Source of the DNA: Uloborus plumipes
Taxonomy: Eukaryota > Arthropoda > Arachnida > Araneae > Uloboridae
Assembly: GCA_038373865.1 (NCBI GenBank)
Contig: JAXGGA010002342.1
Location: 60,661-124,660, forward strand
DNA length: 64,000 nucleotides
Reading direction: 5' to 3'
In this document: in pieces, positions 1 to 11,104 of the stretch
Layout of the letters: the number at the start of each line of letters is the position of its first letter
Position numbering within the stretch: the first letter of the stretch is position 1
Notes under the pieces: generated by a model
What the model saw: the letters and a program-made list of their open reading frames with translations, nothing else
The model's database searches: none
What the model was told of the DNA's origin: nothing
Program-made: the position numbers and the translations under genes

Positions 1-1803
1 GATGTGAGTAAATTACATTTGTATTATCAACAAACCGTTTTGTTTCTTTCACTGACGAGCATAATAAATACCGTGAAATGAGTTCTACCAAATTTATTCT
101 AAAATTCTATTTTAGAGCGCTCGATACTCTCATATTATTTCGCTAAGATAGGACATATATAGTTTGTGAGTGCATAAATGTGTGTATGTGTTTTATTTGC
201 TTGTTGCTAAGAAAACTCTTATTTAGTTTTAAATATAACGCAGTACAGTTTGAAACCTAAATAAATCCCTAATCGTTCTAAGAAGATAGTGGTTACTTTT
301 AGAACTTTTGTCTTCCGTGACTTTAACTTGCATCCCTATGAGATTTTGAATTCTTTTTCCTCTGACAATGTTCTGAATAAGTTTGACTCGGAAGGTTAAT
401 ATTTTTCCGCTGAAGAGAATAACTTTTCCGAATTTCTAGAGCCAGAAACTTTAGTATAAATATGATCCTTTCGATATTTGTATAAAATATTTCTATACTT
501 ATGTAAATATTTAATATTTAAAAAAGCGTATACATTTTTCTTACTATTGATAATCATGAATGCTATGTATCGGATTTATGTTAAAGCTTTTCTAAGTTTT
601 CTCTGTAACTAAGCTGCACTCTTATGTAAGATAAAAACCTGTTTTACCTAAGAAGATTAATTTTCCTTTTCTTTTCAATTTTATGTATTGACTTTTGCAT
701 GCTTGATGAAATTTTGTTCCTCACGTATTAAATAAAATTTAAAGGGCATACTGTTACTCCACTTCTTTTGTAATAAATTATGCAACCGTTGAATCTTATT
801 ATCGTAAAAATATATTATTTTCATATGTTTTCCCACAATGCAGTAAGTACGGCTACACAGTTTATTCAGTTTAAAGAAAAATAATTTAAAAAAAAATTGT
901 GATCTAAATGCTTAAATAATTGTTTATAAAATCAGAATGCCTATAATATAAAGATAAAACAATGAACACTTCCTTCTCAAAGATTTTAAACAATAAGGAT
1001 TCACCTTGTAATATTTTATACTTTTTATTATATTTAGCTTCCAAAACAAAACTGAAGAATGCTCCAGTGCTCACTCTTCTGCTAAGGTTATAATATCAAT
1101 TTTCTACTTTTAGCATATTATTACTTAAAATCATGATGTACATATAATTGCATAAATCCATTAATTATGATTTACTGAAAGAGATACGCTCTTCAATAGG
1201 AAGTTGAAACAAAATGGAAGTTGTTAAATTTTTTCCCCTTACATTTCATTTTTACGCCGTATTGGAAATTTTAATATGAATTAAAAATGACGAGTTTTCC
1301 TAAATTAGCTAAATTAGTTTTTTTTTAACATCCCACTTATCACGTGGCTCAAAGTTAAGCTAAGAGAGCAAGATAACTTTAAAGTTGGTTAAAAGTTTTG
1401 GTGGGGTAAAATGGTCATACCTAAAGCAAAATTCTATGTCATTAATGAACTAACAAAAAACATGAGTGTAAAACTTTTATTTTAGGTTTCAGAAATTAGA
1501 AAATAAATTTGGAGTTTACAATTTGAATCTTAGTCGCACTTTAATTAACGAAACGACGTTTTGTTTGTTCACGAAACATTTAAAAATTTGTAACACCGCT
1601 CTGAACTTTTCTGAAGTTGGACTCATAAGAATTTCAATCAGATTGACTATGCAGAAAGCTTCAAATATAACTCATAAAAAACTTCCTCATTAGCAGTCAA
1701 GCTGGATTCATTTCTTATAATTTTTAGAACAATGTAAGATGGGGTTAAAGTAGTCCTAGGTAAGACTTATAGTATATCCTTCTTTTTAAACTTCTTAATC
1801 TTA
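1..1803. other. AT-rich non-coding stretch, nothing recognised
   Basis: This stretch is AT-rich, rich in short A and T runs, and contains no open frame worth calling on either strand. I saw no terminal inverted repeats, tandem array or tRNA-like boxes. It reads as intergenic or deep intronic DNA. Confidence 0.6.
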
Positions 1804-1805
1804 TA

Positions 1806-2359
1806 TTAGGTTGGTGCGTATGAAATGTCGGATTCTTAAGTGATTGTATAAAACTGCATATCTTTCTTCAAAAGATGTTTATTCAATCAAAGTATGCTCC
1901 ATTCGCTTCAATACACTTCTCCCAACGATATTTTAAAGCGTAGATGCTTGTCTTAAAAAAAATTTTGGTCTTTAGAATTAATAAACTCTGATATCGAGTT
2001 TTTTAGACTGTCTTCATTTTCATAGTGTTTGCCCCTTAAAAACGGCTCTAAATGCTTGAAAAAATGAAAATCGGTCGGCCAGAGATCCGGTGAATATGGT
2101 GGATGCTGCAAAACTTCATATTCCAGTTCGTTCAGTTTCGCAATTGTTTTGTGTGTCGGCAGAATTCATATCGGCAATAAACTCAAAAGAAATAACAAAA
2201 GGGAAGACCTTCGAGAAAACCTATTTTGCTGAAATGAGTCTCTGGCAATGGACAATACGACTATGAATGAGGTTATGCCAAAGACAAAAGTATAACGAAA
2301 ACAGGGAGACAAACGTCCGCATGTAAAGAGAATCCGACATTTCATACGCACCAACCTAA
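1806..2359 (-). mobile_element. mariner-family element, internally deleted, with perfect 31-bp TIRs
   Basis: A perfect 31-bp inverted repeat bounds the element: 1806-1836 (beginning ttaggttggtgcgtatgaaa) and its exact reverse complement at 2329-2359. Both ends are flanked by the dinucleotide TA (1804-1805 and 2360-2361), the target duplication of Tc1/mariner transposons. The 554-bp length is well below the ~1.3 kb usual for mariner. The minus strand carries only the C-terminal third of a transposase directly after a short leader, so the middle has been lost by internal deletion. Intact TIRs mean it could still have been mobilised in trans by a full-length relative. The TIR sequence strongly resembles mariner ends known from many animals (family knowledge); subfamily assignment is not attempted. 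Confidence 0.92.
1884..2159 (-). pseudogene. mariner transposase C-terminal remnant
   Basis: Reading the minus strand from about 2159, the frame gives PTHKTIAKLNELEYEVLQ, followed by HPPYSPDLWPTDFHFFKH and LEPFLRGKHYENEDS. This is the mariner C-terminal pattern, with HPPYSPDL/D being the signature block that carries the third catalytic Asp of DD34D enzymes. A frameshift occurs in the T-run around 1955-1962. After it, reading frame is recovered for residues like WEKCIEANGAYFD and a TGA stop at 1884-1886. The N-terminal helix-turn-helix region and the first two catalytic residues are absent, so the product cannot be active. Strand is set by the homology; no start codon in this frame is credible. 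Confidence 0.85.
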
Positions 2360-2361
2360 TA

Positions 2362-3774
2362 TTATCAGGCAGATATTAATTAAACATTTATTTTACTATA
2401 GACAATATTTTCATAGTAAGCGAGATTGAATAATACCTATCTTGAATACAGGATATTTATTTAACTACTACAAAATTATATTGCTATAATTATATATAAA
2501 ATTTTATTACTTTCTTACCACTTAGCGAGAAATTTTCATCATGTAATCAAAACATATGTAACGTAAAACCACAGCGACAAGTTAAACTTTTCAAAGACAT
2601 TCTTGCATTTACTTTTCACTTAATTTTAAAAACATGGATTTAATGACCACTTGACTCTACCAGACCTTAGTTCATTTGATATGGTTTTTACACTTACCAT
2701 TTACTAATTTTCAATAACTATATACGATACATATGGAGTGTTTTTGAGTTGAAACCTATAAGATGCGACAGTTTAAAATCGAGGAATTGTAAACCAAAAT
2801 TCTCCGAATATCTAATTTTCTTAAGACTAAGATTTATTTTTTTTTTTTAATGATACTATTTTTTAAAAAATACTTTAGCATTTTAGTATAATAACTAATT
2901 TCTCTTTATAAGATAACTTTAATGAAGATTGATTAATCAATTGATTACTGGATCAAAAACAAATGTAAGAAAACCTTGCATTTTTTTATCAAATCAAAAG
3001 AAATAAGATTTAATGTTTGTAAAAAAAAGTTTTCTTATTTACTTTTGCAGTGTTTAAGAAATACATGTCATGACCTGCTAAAAAATGCCAAACTGACCCT
3101 TTTTGAAAATTTCAAAAATCGAAAAATTTGGAATACAAAAGTAACACTTTTCTGGAAAATGTCCCCAAGTGCGATTTATTTTTATAAATAGGTGAACTTT
3201 ATTATTTTTTAAACAATAAATACAATGTTATACAGGGGAAAATATTTAGTAAAAATTTGTCTAGCAAAAATACATAAAGCCATCTCTTTGTATTTCTAAC
3301 ATTTTTATTTCAAGTAGAATATCATTTTTCAGTACTCTGAAATTTAAAAAAAACTATAAAAAATTAAAACCATAACCAATTGAATTTTAACCATATTTTC
3401 CTCTTTTGAATAAATTATGTCCGTAAAATATAACACTGAAGCTCACTCTTTCCATTAAATTAGTTATTTTATACAGTTACACCAAATTATTTGCAATTAT
3501 ATTTTAAATACATGTGAAATACTTAAAAAAATGATAGTTTTAAAAGCGGTTTACTTTTTAACACATTCAATAATTTCATACATATTCGAAAACTTCTTTA
3601 GTTAAAAGAAGACAAAATTAATTTTTTCCTCTCAAAAACGTTAGCAGTTAAAATGCTTAAAATAATTTCCCTAATCACATCTTACGTGCATAAATTTTGA
3701 AAACTGCAGTATAAAAGAAGCATATTAGTTAACTATATTGTATTTATGCAAAGAATTGCAAAACATCAATCAAA
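2362..3774. other. AT-rich non-coding stretch, nothing recognised
   Basis: Mostly A/T runs with short chance open frames, for example a 71-codon frame near 2976-3191 of low complexity. I see no repeat boundaries or family signatures here. Confidence 0.55.
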
Positions 3775-3784
3775 GTTTCCGCCG

Positions 3785-4064
3785 GAAACCTTGTCTAGTG
3801 GTCAGAGCAGTCTGCACGGAAAGTGTGGCCCCGGGTTCGAGTCCCGGCTTGGGCATGGTTGTGCTTTCTCTCTTCTGTCCTTGTCCTTTCTTTGTGTGAA
3901 TGTGTTGTTGTGAAAGGTTGCCTACTCTGTAAACGGGTACCTATGAGATGCGCGTACTGTGAAAGTCGGACTTCTCACCAAATTACGGTACAGTTTGAAA
4001 AGTGAAGCAGCGCACCCCTATTTGCCAGCCTGGCTGGAACACGACAAAAAAAAAAAAAAAAAAA

Positions 4065-4066
<2 letters not shown>
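3785..4066 (+). mobile_element. tRNA-derived SINE with poly(A) tail
   Basis: A tRNA-like head contains an A box (ttgtctagtggtcagagc, about 3791-3808) and a perfect B box (ggttcgagtcc, 3834-3844). It resembles tRNA-Glu/Asp type sequences (TCTAGTGGT... then CCCGGGTTCGA..CCCGG). The acceptor-stem sides do not pair as a functional tRNA would (gccggaa versus cttgggc), so this is a pol III-derived retroposon rather than a tRNA gene. A roughly 200-nt non-tRNA body follows, ending in A21 at 4046-4066. The internal A and B boxes would be the pol III promoter. A short palindrome gtttccgccggaaac lies at the 5' boundary (about 3776-3790). Target-site duplication was not identified because the 3' side runs into a TA microsatellite. 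Confidence 0.75.

Positions 4067-4070
<4 letters not shown>

Positions 4071-4132
<62 letters not shown>
4071..4132. repeat. (TA)31 microsatellite
   Basis: An uninterrupted run of TA dinucleotides between the SINE poly(A) tail and the left terminus of the Tc1-like element. It may be an expansion of the SINE tail, and it supplied TA target sites for the next insertion. Confidence 0.97.
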
Positions 4133-4133
<1 letters not shown>

Positions 4134-5556
4134 TGGCGGAAAAAAAATCCCAACACCAAGAAAAAATTGCCGTAGAGTAATGAAATTTGGGTAATGCAAT
4201 TGTCTAGTTAACATGTTTAATTGATTAAATGTACAAGATCACTGGCTAATTTAAGCTCAAGAAAATGCTGTGCAAATGTGAAATTATGTTAATTTAATAG
4301 AGGGTGTAACCTCCAGAATTTTGAAGGCAAGCCTGCAAGCGTGCATGCATTATGTCATACAGGTGCTGAATGTCACTTTGTGGTATGGAGTTCCATGCTT
4401 GTTGCACTTGCTGTGTCAATACTAGGACCGTCATTGCTGACTGTGGATGATGCTCGAGGTGTCATTCCATGATATCCCATACGTTATCAATTGGAGACAG
4501 ACCTGGTGATTTTGCAGGTCATGGTAACATGTCAGCACTCTGTAGAGCACATTGCGTTACAGCAGCGATGTGAGGGCGAGCGTTATCCGGTAGGAAAACG
4601 CCCCCTTGAATGTTACTCATGAAGGGCTGTACTACTGGTTAAATTAACAGACTGACGACAAATTTTCAGTCAGTGAGTTTGGGATAACCACAAGAATGCC
4701 CCTGCTGCCGTAGGAAATTGCTCCAGAGACCATAAATCCAGGTGTGAGTCCCGTGTGTCTAGGCCGTAGACCGCTTGGATGCAGGCGGTCCCCTGGCCTC
4801 CTTCTGACCAATATACAGCCACCACTGGCACTAATTCAGAATCTGTTTTCATCAAAAATTACAACAGATCTCCACTCCGACCTCCAGTGAGCTCTGTCGT
4901 ATCACCACTGCCGTCGGAAAAGGCAATGGTTTGCAGTCAATGGAATACCGGCTACAGGCTGCCTGGCTCGGAGCTATCCCTGAAGTAAACAGTTTCCTAC
5001 CGTTCCTTGGGTCTCGACGGTACCAACTGCAGCTCGAATGTCAGCCGCAGATGCAGTACGATGCGCCACAGCCGTACGCAAGATTTGGCGATCCTCCTTC
5101 TCAGTCGTGCCACGTGGCAGCTCGGAACTCGATCTTCTTGAGGTAGTACCATCCCTTGCCCATAGCTTCCAATAATCATGCATTTTGGAAACATTCCCAC
5201 CCAAGTCTTTCTGCAATATCGCGAAATGAAAATTCACCTTCTCGTAGCCAAATTGTACGATCTCGTTTAAACTCGGTAAGCTGTTGATAATGGCTTCTTC
5301 GTCTTCTCTAAGGTATTCCTGGCTAACATGAACGCAATTCGTCAAATTTCACGGAAAAATAATACACACGAGCTTCACAACACGCTTTTAAAACAAGCCT
5401 TATTTGCATGTTCTGAGTGACGCCAGCTGCACCAGACTTATGCGCGGAACGCGAAAATTCAATCGATGTCATCTTTCAGTTGTATAAACTCGCCTACCAA
5501 ATTTCGTTTATCTAACACAAGTCTTTCTTGGTGTTGTGATTTTTTTTCCGCCAGTG
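4131..5556 (-). mobile_element. Tc1-like transposon, decayed copy 1
   Basis: Terminal inverted repeats are ctggcggaaaaaaaatccca at the left (from 4133) and the matching ...ttttttccgccagtg at the right, ending at 5556. TA lies at 5557-5558 and the left end is merged into the (TA)n run. Subterminal sequence is also inverted imperfectly (…gaaatttgg… at 4179 and near 5500). The element lies in minus orientation and is the same family as the copy at 29512-30936. Length about 1.43 kb is normal for Tc1-like elements. The left terminal C expected from copy 2 (cactggcgg) reads T here, consistent with decay. Confidence 0.9.
4294..5316 (-). pseudogene. Tc1-like transposase pseudogene (copy 1)
   Basis: Minus-strand translation in several frames recovers a whole Tc1-type transposase. 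The N-terminal paired-like DNA-binding region is at about 5316-4980, with recognisable FHFAILQKDLGGNVSKMHDY, SRRSSSELPRGTTEKEDR and AVAHRTASAADIRAAVGT. The DDE domain is in fragments further down, with VVIPN, DNARPH and the C-terminal SIPQSDIQHLYDIMHARL and QNSGGYTLY stop at 4294-4296. The ATG used in copy 2 is ATA here (around 5316). There are many stops and frameshifts, including a TGA where Trp is expected before PA-SP. The third catalytic Glu is replaced by Asp (…SPID). The enzyme cannot be functional. Confidence 0.88.
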
Positions 5557-5614
5557 TAATTGACTCTTTTCCTGCACGTCTCGCAGCAGTCCGTTCTGAG
5601 AAAAGTTATTCTTT

Positions 5615-5925
5615 CTTTTGACAGGTGGTCACATTAATGTGACTGGACTGTTTATATATGGATAGTTTCTTTATGAAAATTTTAAATTGGCTACGTCTCA
5701 CACGTCTCACTTTTTATGTTAAATTCTTAACAAAATTGCTATGCCAGAAGTGAGTTTTAGTGTAGGTGGTTATTCTGGCTTTTGACAGGTGGTCACATTA
5801 ATGTGACTGGACTGTTTATATATGGATAGTTTCTTTATGAAAACTTTAAAATGGCTACGTCTCACACGTCTCACTTTTTATGTTAAATTCTTAACAAAAT
5901 TGCTCTGCCAGAAGTGAGTTTTAGT
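5615..5925. repeat. 164-bp tandem duplication containing a 16-bp palindrome
   Basis: The sequence starting cttttgacaggtggtcacat at 5615 recurs at 5779, a shift of 164 bp, and the two copies are almost identical up to about 5760 and 5925. Each contains the perfect palindrome gtcacattaatgtgac. The palindrome with flanking ggtgg/ctgg looks like a transposon terminus, but I could not find a partner end nearby. The near identity indicates a recent duplication. Confidence 0.9.
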
Positions 5926-6289
5926 TTCTTATCAATTAAGCGTTGAAGAAAGAGAAGATTACGGAATTAAAACATGTCCCCAAATGCGTGAAAATGCAAA
6001 TGCAAAAGAAAAACTGCTAGCAAACTAGTTCAACGTTAATGAGAGATTTAATGCACAAGAGCAGAAAAAGTTTTTTTTATAAGTAATGTTTTTCCAAGAT
6101 TCTTAATAGCACTACACATGTATTTAGACTATTTTCAATTGTACATTTACATTTTTACTTCATTAAACATAGCAATATATTTTTATCGCATTATTTAAAA
6201 ATATTTAGTTGGAAATTAATTGTTATAGATTATGTTTCTCCATATAGGTGCAACACACAGTTGGAAAAAAAAAACTTTTGAATAACCCA
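5926..6289. other. non-coding, nothing recognised
   Basis: AT-rich sequence between the tandem duplication and the next miniature element. No open frame or repeat boundary seen. Confidence 0.5.
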
Positions 6290-6611
6290 CACTGTAAAAA
6301 ATAAATGTTGTTTTTACAGTATAATACAGCTAATTTTATTGCAATTTTAGTTGTAAACTAACATTGCTAGCTTCACAGTTTATTACTGTGCATTTTAGTT
6401 TTAAAGTAGAACCTCTGCTGCCAGTATTATACTGTTGTTTTTACAGCAAAATGCAGCTAATTTTATGGTAATAAACTTTAAAATTGCTAAATTTTACAGT
6501 AATAAGCTATAAAAAAGCTTGTTTTACACTTTATTACTGTGCTTTGAATTTTAAATTTAAACCTCTGCTTTCAGTATTATACTGTAAAAACAACAGTTTA
6601 TTTTTTGCAGT
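6290..6611. mobile_element. TA-type miniature inverted-repeat element, family CACTGTAAAAA, copy 1
   Basis: The left end reads cactgtaaaaaataaatgtt and the right end is its inverse (…aacagtttattttttgcagt, followed by TA). Between them, several inverted blocks recur: tttttacagtataatac, cctctgct..cagtattata, and aattttacagt. The whole ~320 bp can fold on itself. A related copy sits at 34144-34435. It carries no coding capacity. The TA immediately after the right terminus fits a Tc1/mariner-type MITE; the left flank reads CA rather than TA. Confidence 0.75.
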
Positions 6612-8509
6612 ATACCAGTTAAAAACGATTTTTGTTTAATTGAAATACTATTACCCTAATTTACATATGCAATACGTACATACGCTATGAAATCATAATA
6701 TAAAAAATATATCGTATTTTTTTCTTATTTACACATTGTTGGTTAAGACCTTAGAGTATACCGGAGCTAATTGGCCATAGAGCCTTTCGCAATGTTTTAA
6801 AATTTGCAGTCAGATGAGGCTGTAAATCCAGCCAAGAGTGTAATGTCTCTGGCTTTTCTTCTTTCACATGATTAGTGAAATAGCGACCAATAAAGAGCTA
6901 GCTGGATTTGTTTTTAGCAAGGAAAGTAAACTACAACACTAACAAATAAATCTTATTTATTTAATAATATGCCGCAAAATTCAAATTTAACAAATGTAAT
7001 TGAAAGAAAAAAAAGTCAGATATTTATTTATTTTTTCGTTGTTCTGTATATTTCTTGTCTTCATAAAATCAAAAATTAAGACCCTAGACTAGTTTTCACA
7101 TTTTGCATGAGGCGCGTTTTCCCAGCTGGTCCACATGGCCAGTAAAATTACTCAAGCCATTTGCATTTTCCTTTCTCATTTTCAGCCAAAAGAAATACAT
7201 GTATGTTGAAAAATGTATTTTTAGATAATATAATTAAAACGAATAAAAGTTATGTTTTAAAGCAATTATATTGTTATGTAATTGTTACGGGGTTTTTCAA
7301 GTACAATGTAAAATAATTTAGTCTAAGTTTGAAATCGTAGCTTTGAAAGTAACGAAAGCAGTTTTTTGAACTTTTACTCTTTACTTGTTTTTAGTTTAGA
7401 AGTAAAATCTTGAAATGATAAAATATATCATTTTAAGATTTTCAAAAAATTTAAATAGAAACGTAAATATTAATTATTCTTTAATTCAAGTTAAATAATT
7501 AAAGCTACTAAAAACAGCGAGAGTTGATTCCTGAAGCTAAAAGAAAAAAATAAACATCAAATTGTAAATCTAAGTTAATGTACTTAAAAGTATCGAATTA
7601 ATTTTGATATTAATTACATTCGTGCATAGGTAAGATATTTCGTTTCCTAACGTCATGAAAAAAAAAAAAAACATAACCCTTTGAATGCTTTAGTGCATTA
7701 CTAAAAGTTTATTTGAAAATTTCATTGAGCCAAAACCTTAATGTATTTAAGATAAACATGCATGAAATCAAAAATTCATGATCATTTTTTTTCCATTAAA
7801 ACACTAACAGTATTTAAAAGTGCAGAAAAGGACTAAAAATATGTGTTATAAAAGTGCTTCAACATAAAAGTACTTCCCAATATAAGCCACTTTTAAGCTA
7901 AAGAGTTTGAAAATAAAAGGTAATTTAAAATATGTATATTTATAGTATACTACGAACGTATCATTAAATATATTTCATTTTGTACATTTGAAAAAGACAT
8001 GACCCAAGCATTTCTATTATTGTTATGCAAAAATATGTTTTAGACGATTGTTGAGAAATGCAATAAATCATGAGTTAAGCAACGTATTTTCAATTTTATT
8101 AGAACGGTCTAAGTACCTTAAATGCAAGACATGTTGAAATATTACTTGAAAGATCATATTAGAAGTTTAAATGCCAAAGTGCACGTTTAAAAAGTATTTA
8201 ACGCATAACCGGAAAACGCGATATTTGATCTATCGGTTCAAAATACATATGTTTTTAAATATAGAGTATTTTTCCTATTCCTTTTTAATTGAAAATTGTA
8301 CCATCAAAACATTCAATAACTTTAGCAGCACATTTTTGCAGTAGGTTCAAAAACGAAACTACACCAAAATGTGCCTTAATTCATTGAAAGACGTGCATTT
8401 AACTAAAATTCAAAAAGCGTTCCTCAGAGCATCAAAAACAAGCATAAATATACATTTAAATAACATTTACGAAACATACTTTTTTACAAAAATGCATATT
8501 TACAACAGA
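6612..8509. other. AT-rich non-coding stretch, nothing recognised
   Basis: No credible open frame, repeat boundary or tRNA-like motif. A slightly less AT-rich patch at 6740-6860 and at 7080-7190 has no recognisable coding signature. Confidence 0.5.
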
Positions 8510-8845
8510 GTTTAAATATAATATACTTTAAGCCATAACTATATACGTTTCCATGACTGAAATATCATTAGCTCTGTTTTGTATATAAAATGTATGAAGG
8601 TATATTTATTTATTTTTTTTTTTTTCGTTTTGAAAAATTGAAAACTTCTGTAACTTAAGCCAAATAGAAAAGAAAAAAAACACATAATAAATAAAGCCCC
8701 ATTAAATAAATTAATAATTAATTAAAAAGTTTAAACATAATATATTTTTAGACATAACTATATATATTTCCATGATTAAAATATCATTAGCTATGTTTTA
8801 TATATAAAATTTATAAATGAAATTTTATTAATTTATTTATTTAGT
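8510..8845. repeat. imperfect direct repeat, period about 219 bp
   Basis: The segment starting gtttaaatataatatacttt at 8510 recurs in diverged form at 8729 (gtttaaacataatatatttt). Both continue through taactatata..tttccatga and atatcattagct.tgtttt.tatataaaat. The two copies span about 110 bp each and are separated by unrelated sequence. No terminal inversions are evident, so this looks like an old segmental tandem duplication rather than a transposon. Confidence 0.75.
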
Positions 8846-8989
8846 GAATTGTTGATAAAAAAGTAACTAAACCAAAAAAAAAACATTAAAAAAATCTGCC
8901 TTTTAGAAAAATAATATATAATACTTTTTATGAACAAATATTCGCGAAGAAAACAACAAGGCCTCACCTGAACCCAAATGAAAATTGCA

Positions 8990-9320
8990 GAAGAGAAACT
9001 TTCAGAGCGGAGGGAAGTCAGCGACACAAGTGTGTGGAAAGTTCCTCACGACCCGCGAGTTCGCGTGAAAGTGGTTCTTTTCCTGAATCTTCTGAGTCTC
9101 AGAAGCATAAGAGCGCCGCTGCGCTTTAGGTGTCTGCCTCGCACAATAAGTTCGGACTGTTTTCCGTATCTTTCTGGAGGGACGGTGAGAAGCGTGGCGG
9201 GGTAGTAGTCTGATTCGTCCCAGAATTCCCGCTAGACGCGCGACGCGGGAAGCGCAGGAAGATTCCAGCCGCTTTTGCTTCTCGTTCTTTTTACCTTCAG
9301 ACGATAAAGGTACGAATCGG
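8990..9320. promoter_or_regulatory. CpG-dense island: candidate host promoter / first exon
   Basis: About 330 bp with roughly 30 CpG dinucleotides (for example cccgcgagttcgcg at 9051 and gctagacgcgcgacgcggga at about 9230), against an AT-rich background almost devoid of CpG. Two consensus splice donors border it. On the minus strand the sequence gggttcag|gtgagg lies at about 8964-8977 (reverse complement of cctcacctgaaccc). On the plus strand gataaag|gtacgaa lies at about 9303-9316. Either would end a non-coding first exon. An ATG-initiated open frame on the plus strand (8980-9205, 74 codons) has no recognisable domain. No transposon termini surround the island. Promoter role and direction are inference. 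Confidence 0.45.
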
Positions 9321-9329
9321 AATTGTATG

Positions 9330-10919
9330 TATGAGAAACTCCATTAGTGACCACGGATTTTTTTTCCTTTTTGCTTGGATTTATTTATAAAGGGGAGTTA
9401 AAAAAAATATAAATATCCTTTTGCGGCGGTGGATAATTGCTGTAGTATAGTTATTGTGAAGTATTTCAAGAGCCTGAAAAGATTTTTGTTCTAACAAAAG
9501 TTGCCAAATGATCCAATAAAAATCACCGACATTTTAATTATTTTATACCTATTTAAACCACTTCTCTGTGATTTTAGTGGTACGAATAAAACGTTATAAT
9601 TGCAGTAGTTATGTATTCATTATAATTTAAAGCAGATGCACTTAAAATTATGTTTTAGCAAGTTGCTAGAAATGTCGCAAGAAAACACATTTTGAAGCTC
9701 TTATTTTGAAAGTTAAGAGACATGAGAGTTTATTTTATTTTATTTACTTATTTATTTTTTAATCAGACAAACCATTCAGGTTCGAACAGTTGAAATGTTT
9801 GATTTTTTCAAAATAAGTTTTCTACATATAGCTGTTTGACGCGTGTTTTTTTTCTTTTATTTTTGCGCTAAACATTTTTTAAAAAATGTTTTGCAGGAGC
9901 AAAGTTAAATTCTGTTTGGTTCTTTGCAAAAAGTATACCAATTTACATTGCCGAAAACTTTCTGTACCACAAGAGAACCAAGCTCGTGGCATTTATTATG
10001 CTTTCTACTACATCCACCAAACTGTAAAGGCAGACTAATGGTTGACTCTTGGTGACAACATTTAAAATTCTTTAGAAAAAAAGCTATTTTTGTAAGTTTG
10101 ACTGTTAAAATAACCTCGCACCAATAGTGAACCATGAAAGTATATATTTAGATAATATGTGTGTTTGACTCTTGGTGCATCAAAATATTGGACTCTGAAA
10201 TTTCAGAAATCACAATATTACGTGATTTTTAAGGTAAATTCACTGTTTGCCAGAATAAACAGGTATGAACGAGCTAGAGAAAAGATCTTTATTTTATCTG
10301 AAACACTCTGTTAACTGAACCATGACAACTTAACTTTTATATCAAATGGCTTTTAAATATGCTTTTCCAGCTATTTTGAATTAGCTAAAAATATTTATAA
10401 CTTATTTAGAACAACAATAGTAAAATGCCTTTCACTAATCTGTAACGCAGATTAAAAACAAAAAAAAAATAGTCTGCAAGATAAAACAAACCTTTAGATT
10501 GATCATTAAACCAAAATCTTTCCCAAGAAATGCTTAGAAATAAGATGCTAAGTACATGCTGCGTGAGGATTATATTCGAGAAAATGCAGTACAAATATTT
10601 ATTAGTTGAAATGTAAGCTTTTTAAAATTATTTTTATTAGGTTTTTTTTCTCCCCGAACTAAAAAATAATCTACTGACTTACTCAAGAATCAGCGACACA
10701 GCGATGCGCTGTTTCTGCAACATGAAATTATAAAAATAATAGATGAACCTTCCTTTAAATAACTAAATTGACACCTAAAGATAATATATAATTGGAAAAA
10801 AAAAATAAATTTATCATAAAAAAGTTAAATGACAAAATAAAAAAAAAACATATGCATTTTTAGAGCAGCATCGTCTAACAAAATAACATTTTCCATTGAT
10901 CCCTATACCTAAGTATTTG
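9330..10919. other. AT-rich non-coding stretch
   Basis: No recognised gene or repeat boundary. A minus-strand open frame at 9905-10135 (76 codons) has ordinary composition but no motif that I recognise, and is probably chance. Confidence 0.45.
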
Positions 10920-10927
10920 GTCTTGTG

Positions 10928-11096
10928 CAGGCCCGTCATTTAGGGGGGCAGGGGGGGTCAATTGACCCCCCCAGACTTTGGGAAATCAATGTATTGGCAT
11001 ATAAGTTAGCTTGGTTTTTGCCAATTTTTGTTAAATTTTACATTGTGTATGTACCCTTTGCCCCCCCCCCTGGAAAAATTCGAAATGAGGTTCCTG
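10928..11096. mobile_element. tiny hAT-like non-autonomous element
   Basis: It begins caggcccgtcatttaggggg and ends ..ccccccccctgg…ggttcctg, so both termini start CAGG when read inward. Flanking 8-mers are gtcttgtg (10920-10927) and gtcttgcg (11097-11104), an 8-bp duplication with one mismatch as expected of hAT transposition. Internally there is a G-run, the palindrome gggggtcaattgaccccc, and a C-run, composition known from short hAT-type repeats. It has no coding content. Assignment rests on the TSD length plus CAGG ends. Confidence 0.6.
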
Positions 11097-11104
11097 GTCT
11101 TGCG

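Noticed and set aside
3785..3856. Functional tRNA gene with A and B boxes
   Set aside because: Acceptor and anticodon stems do not pair and a poly(A)-tailed body follows, so it is a SINE head.
3975..4214. ORFs on both strands containing (IY)n or (YI)n repeats
   Set aside because: Translation of the (TA)n microsatellite and poly(A) tail of the SINE.
9905..10135. 76-codon minus-strand ORF with mixed composition (CSRKHNKCHELGSLVVQ)
   Set aside because: Looks less random than its neighbours, but I recognise no domain and no transposon ends flank it. A possible fossil coding fragment, not supportable.
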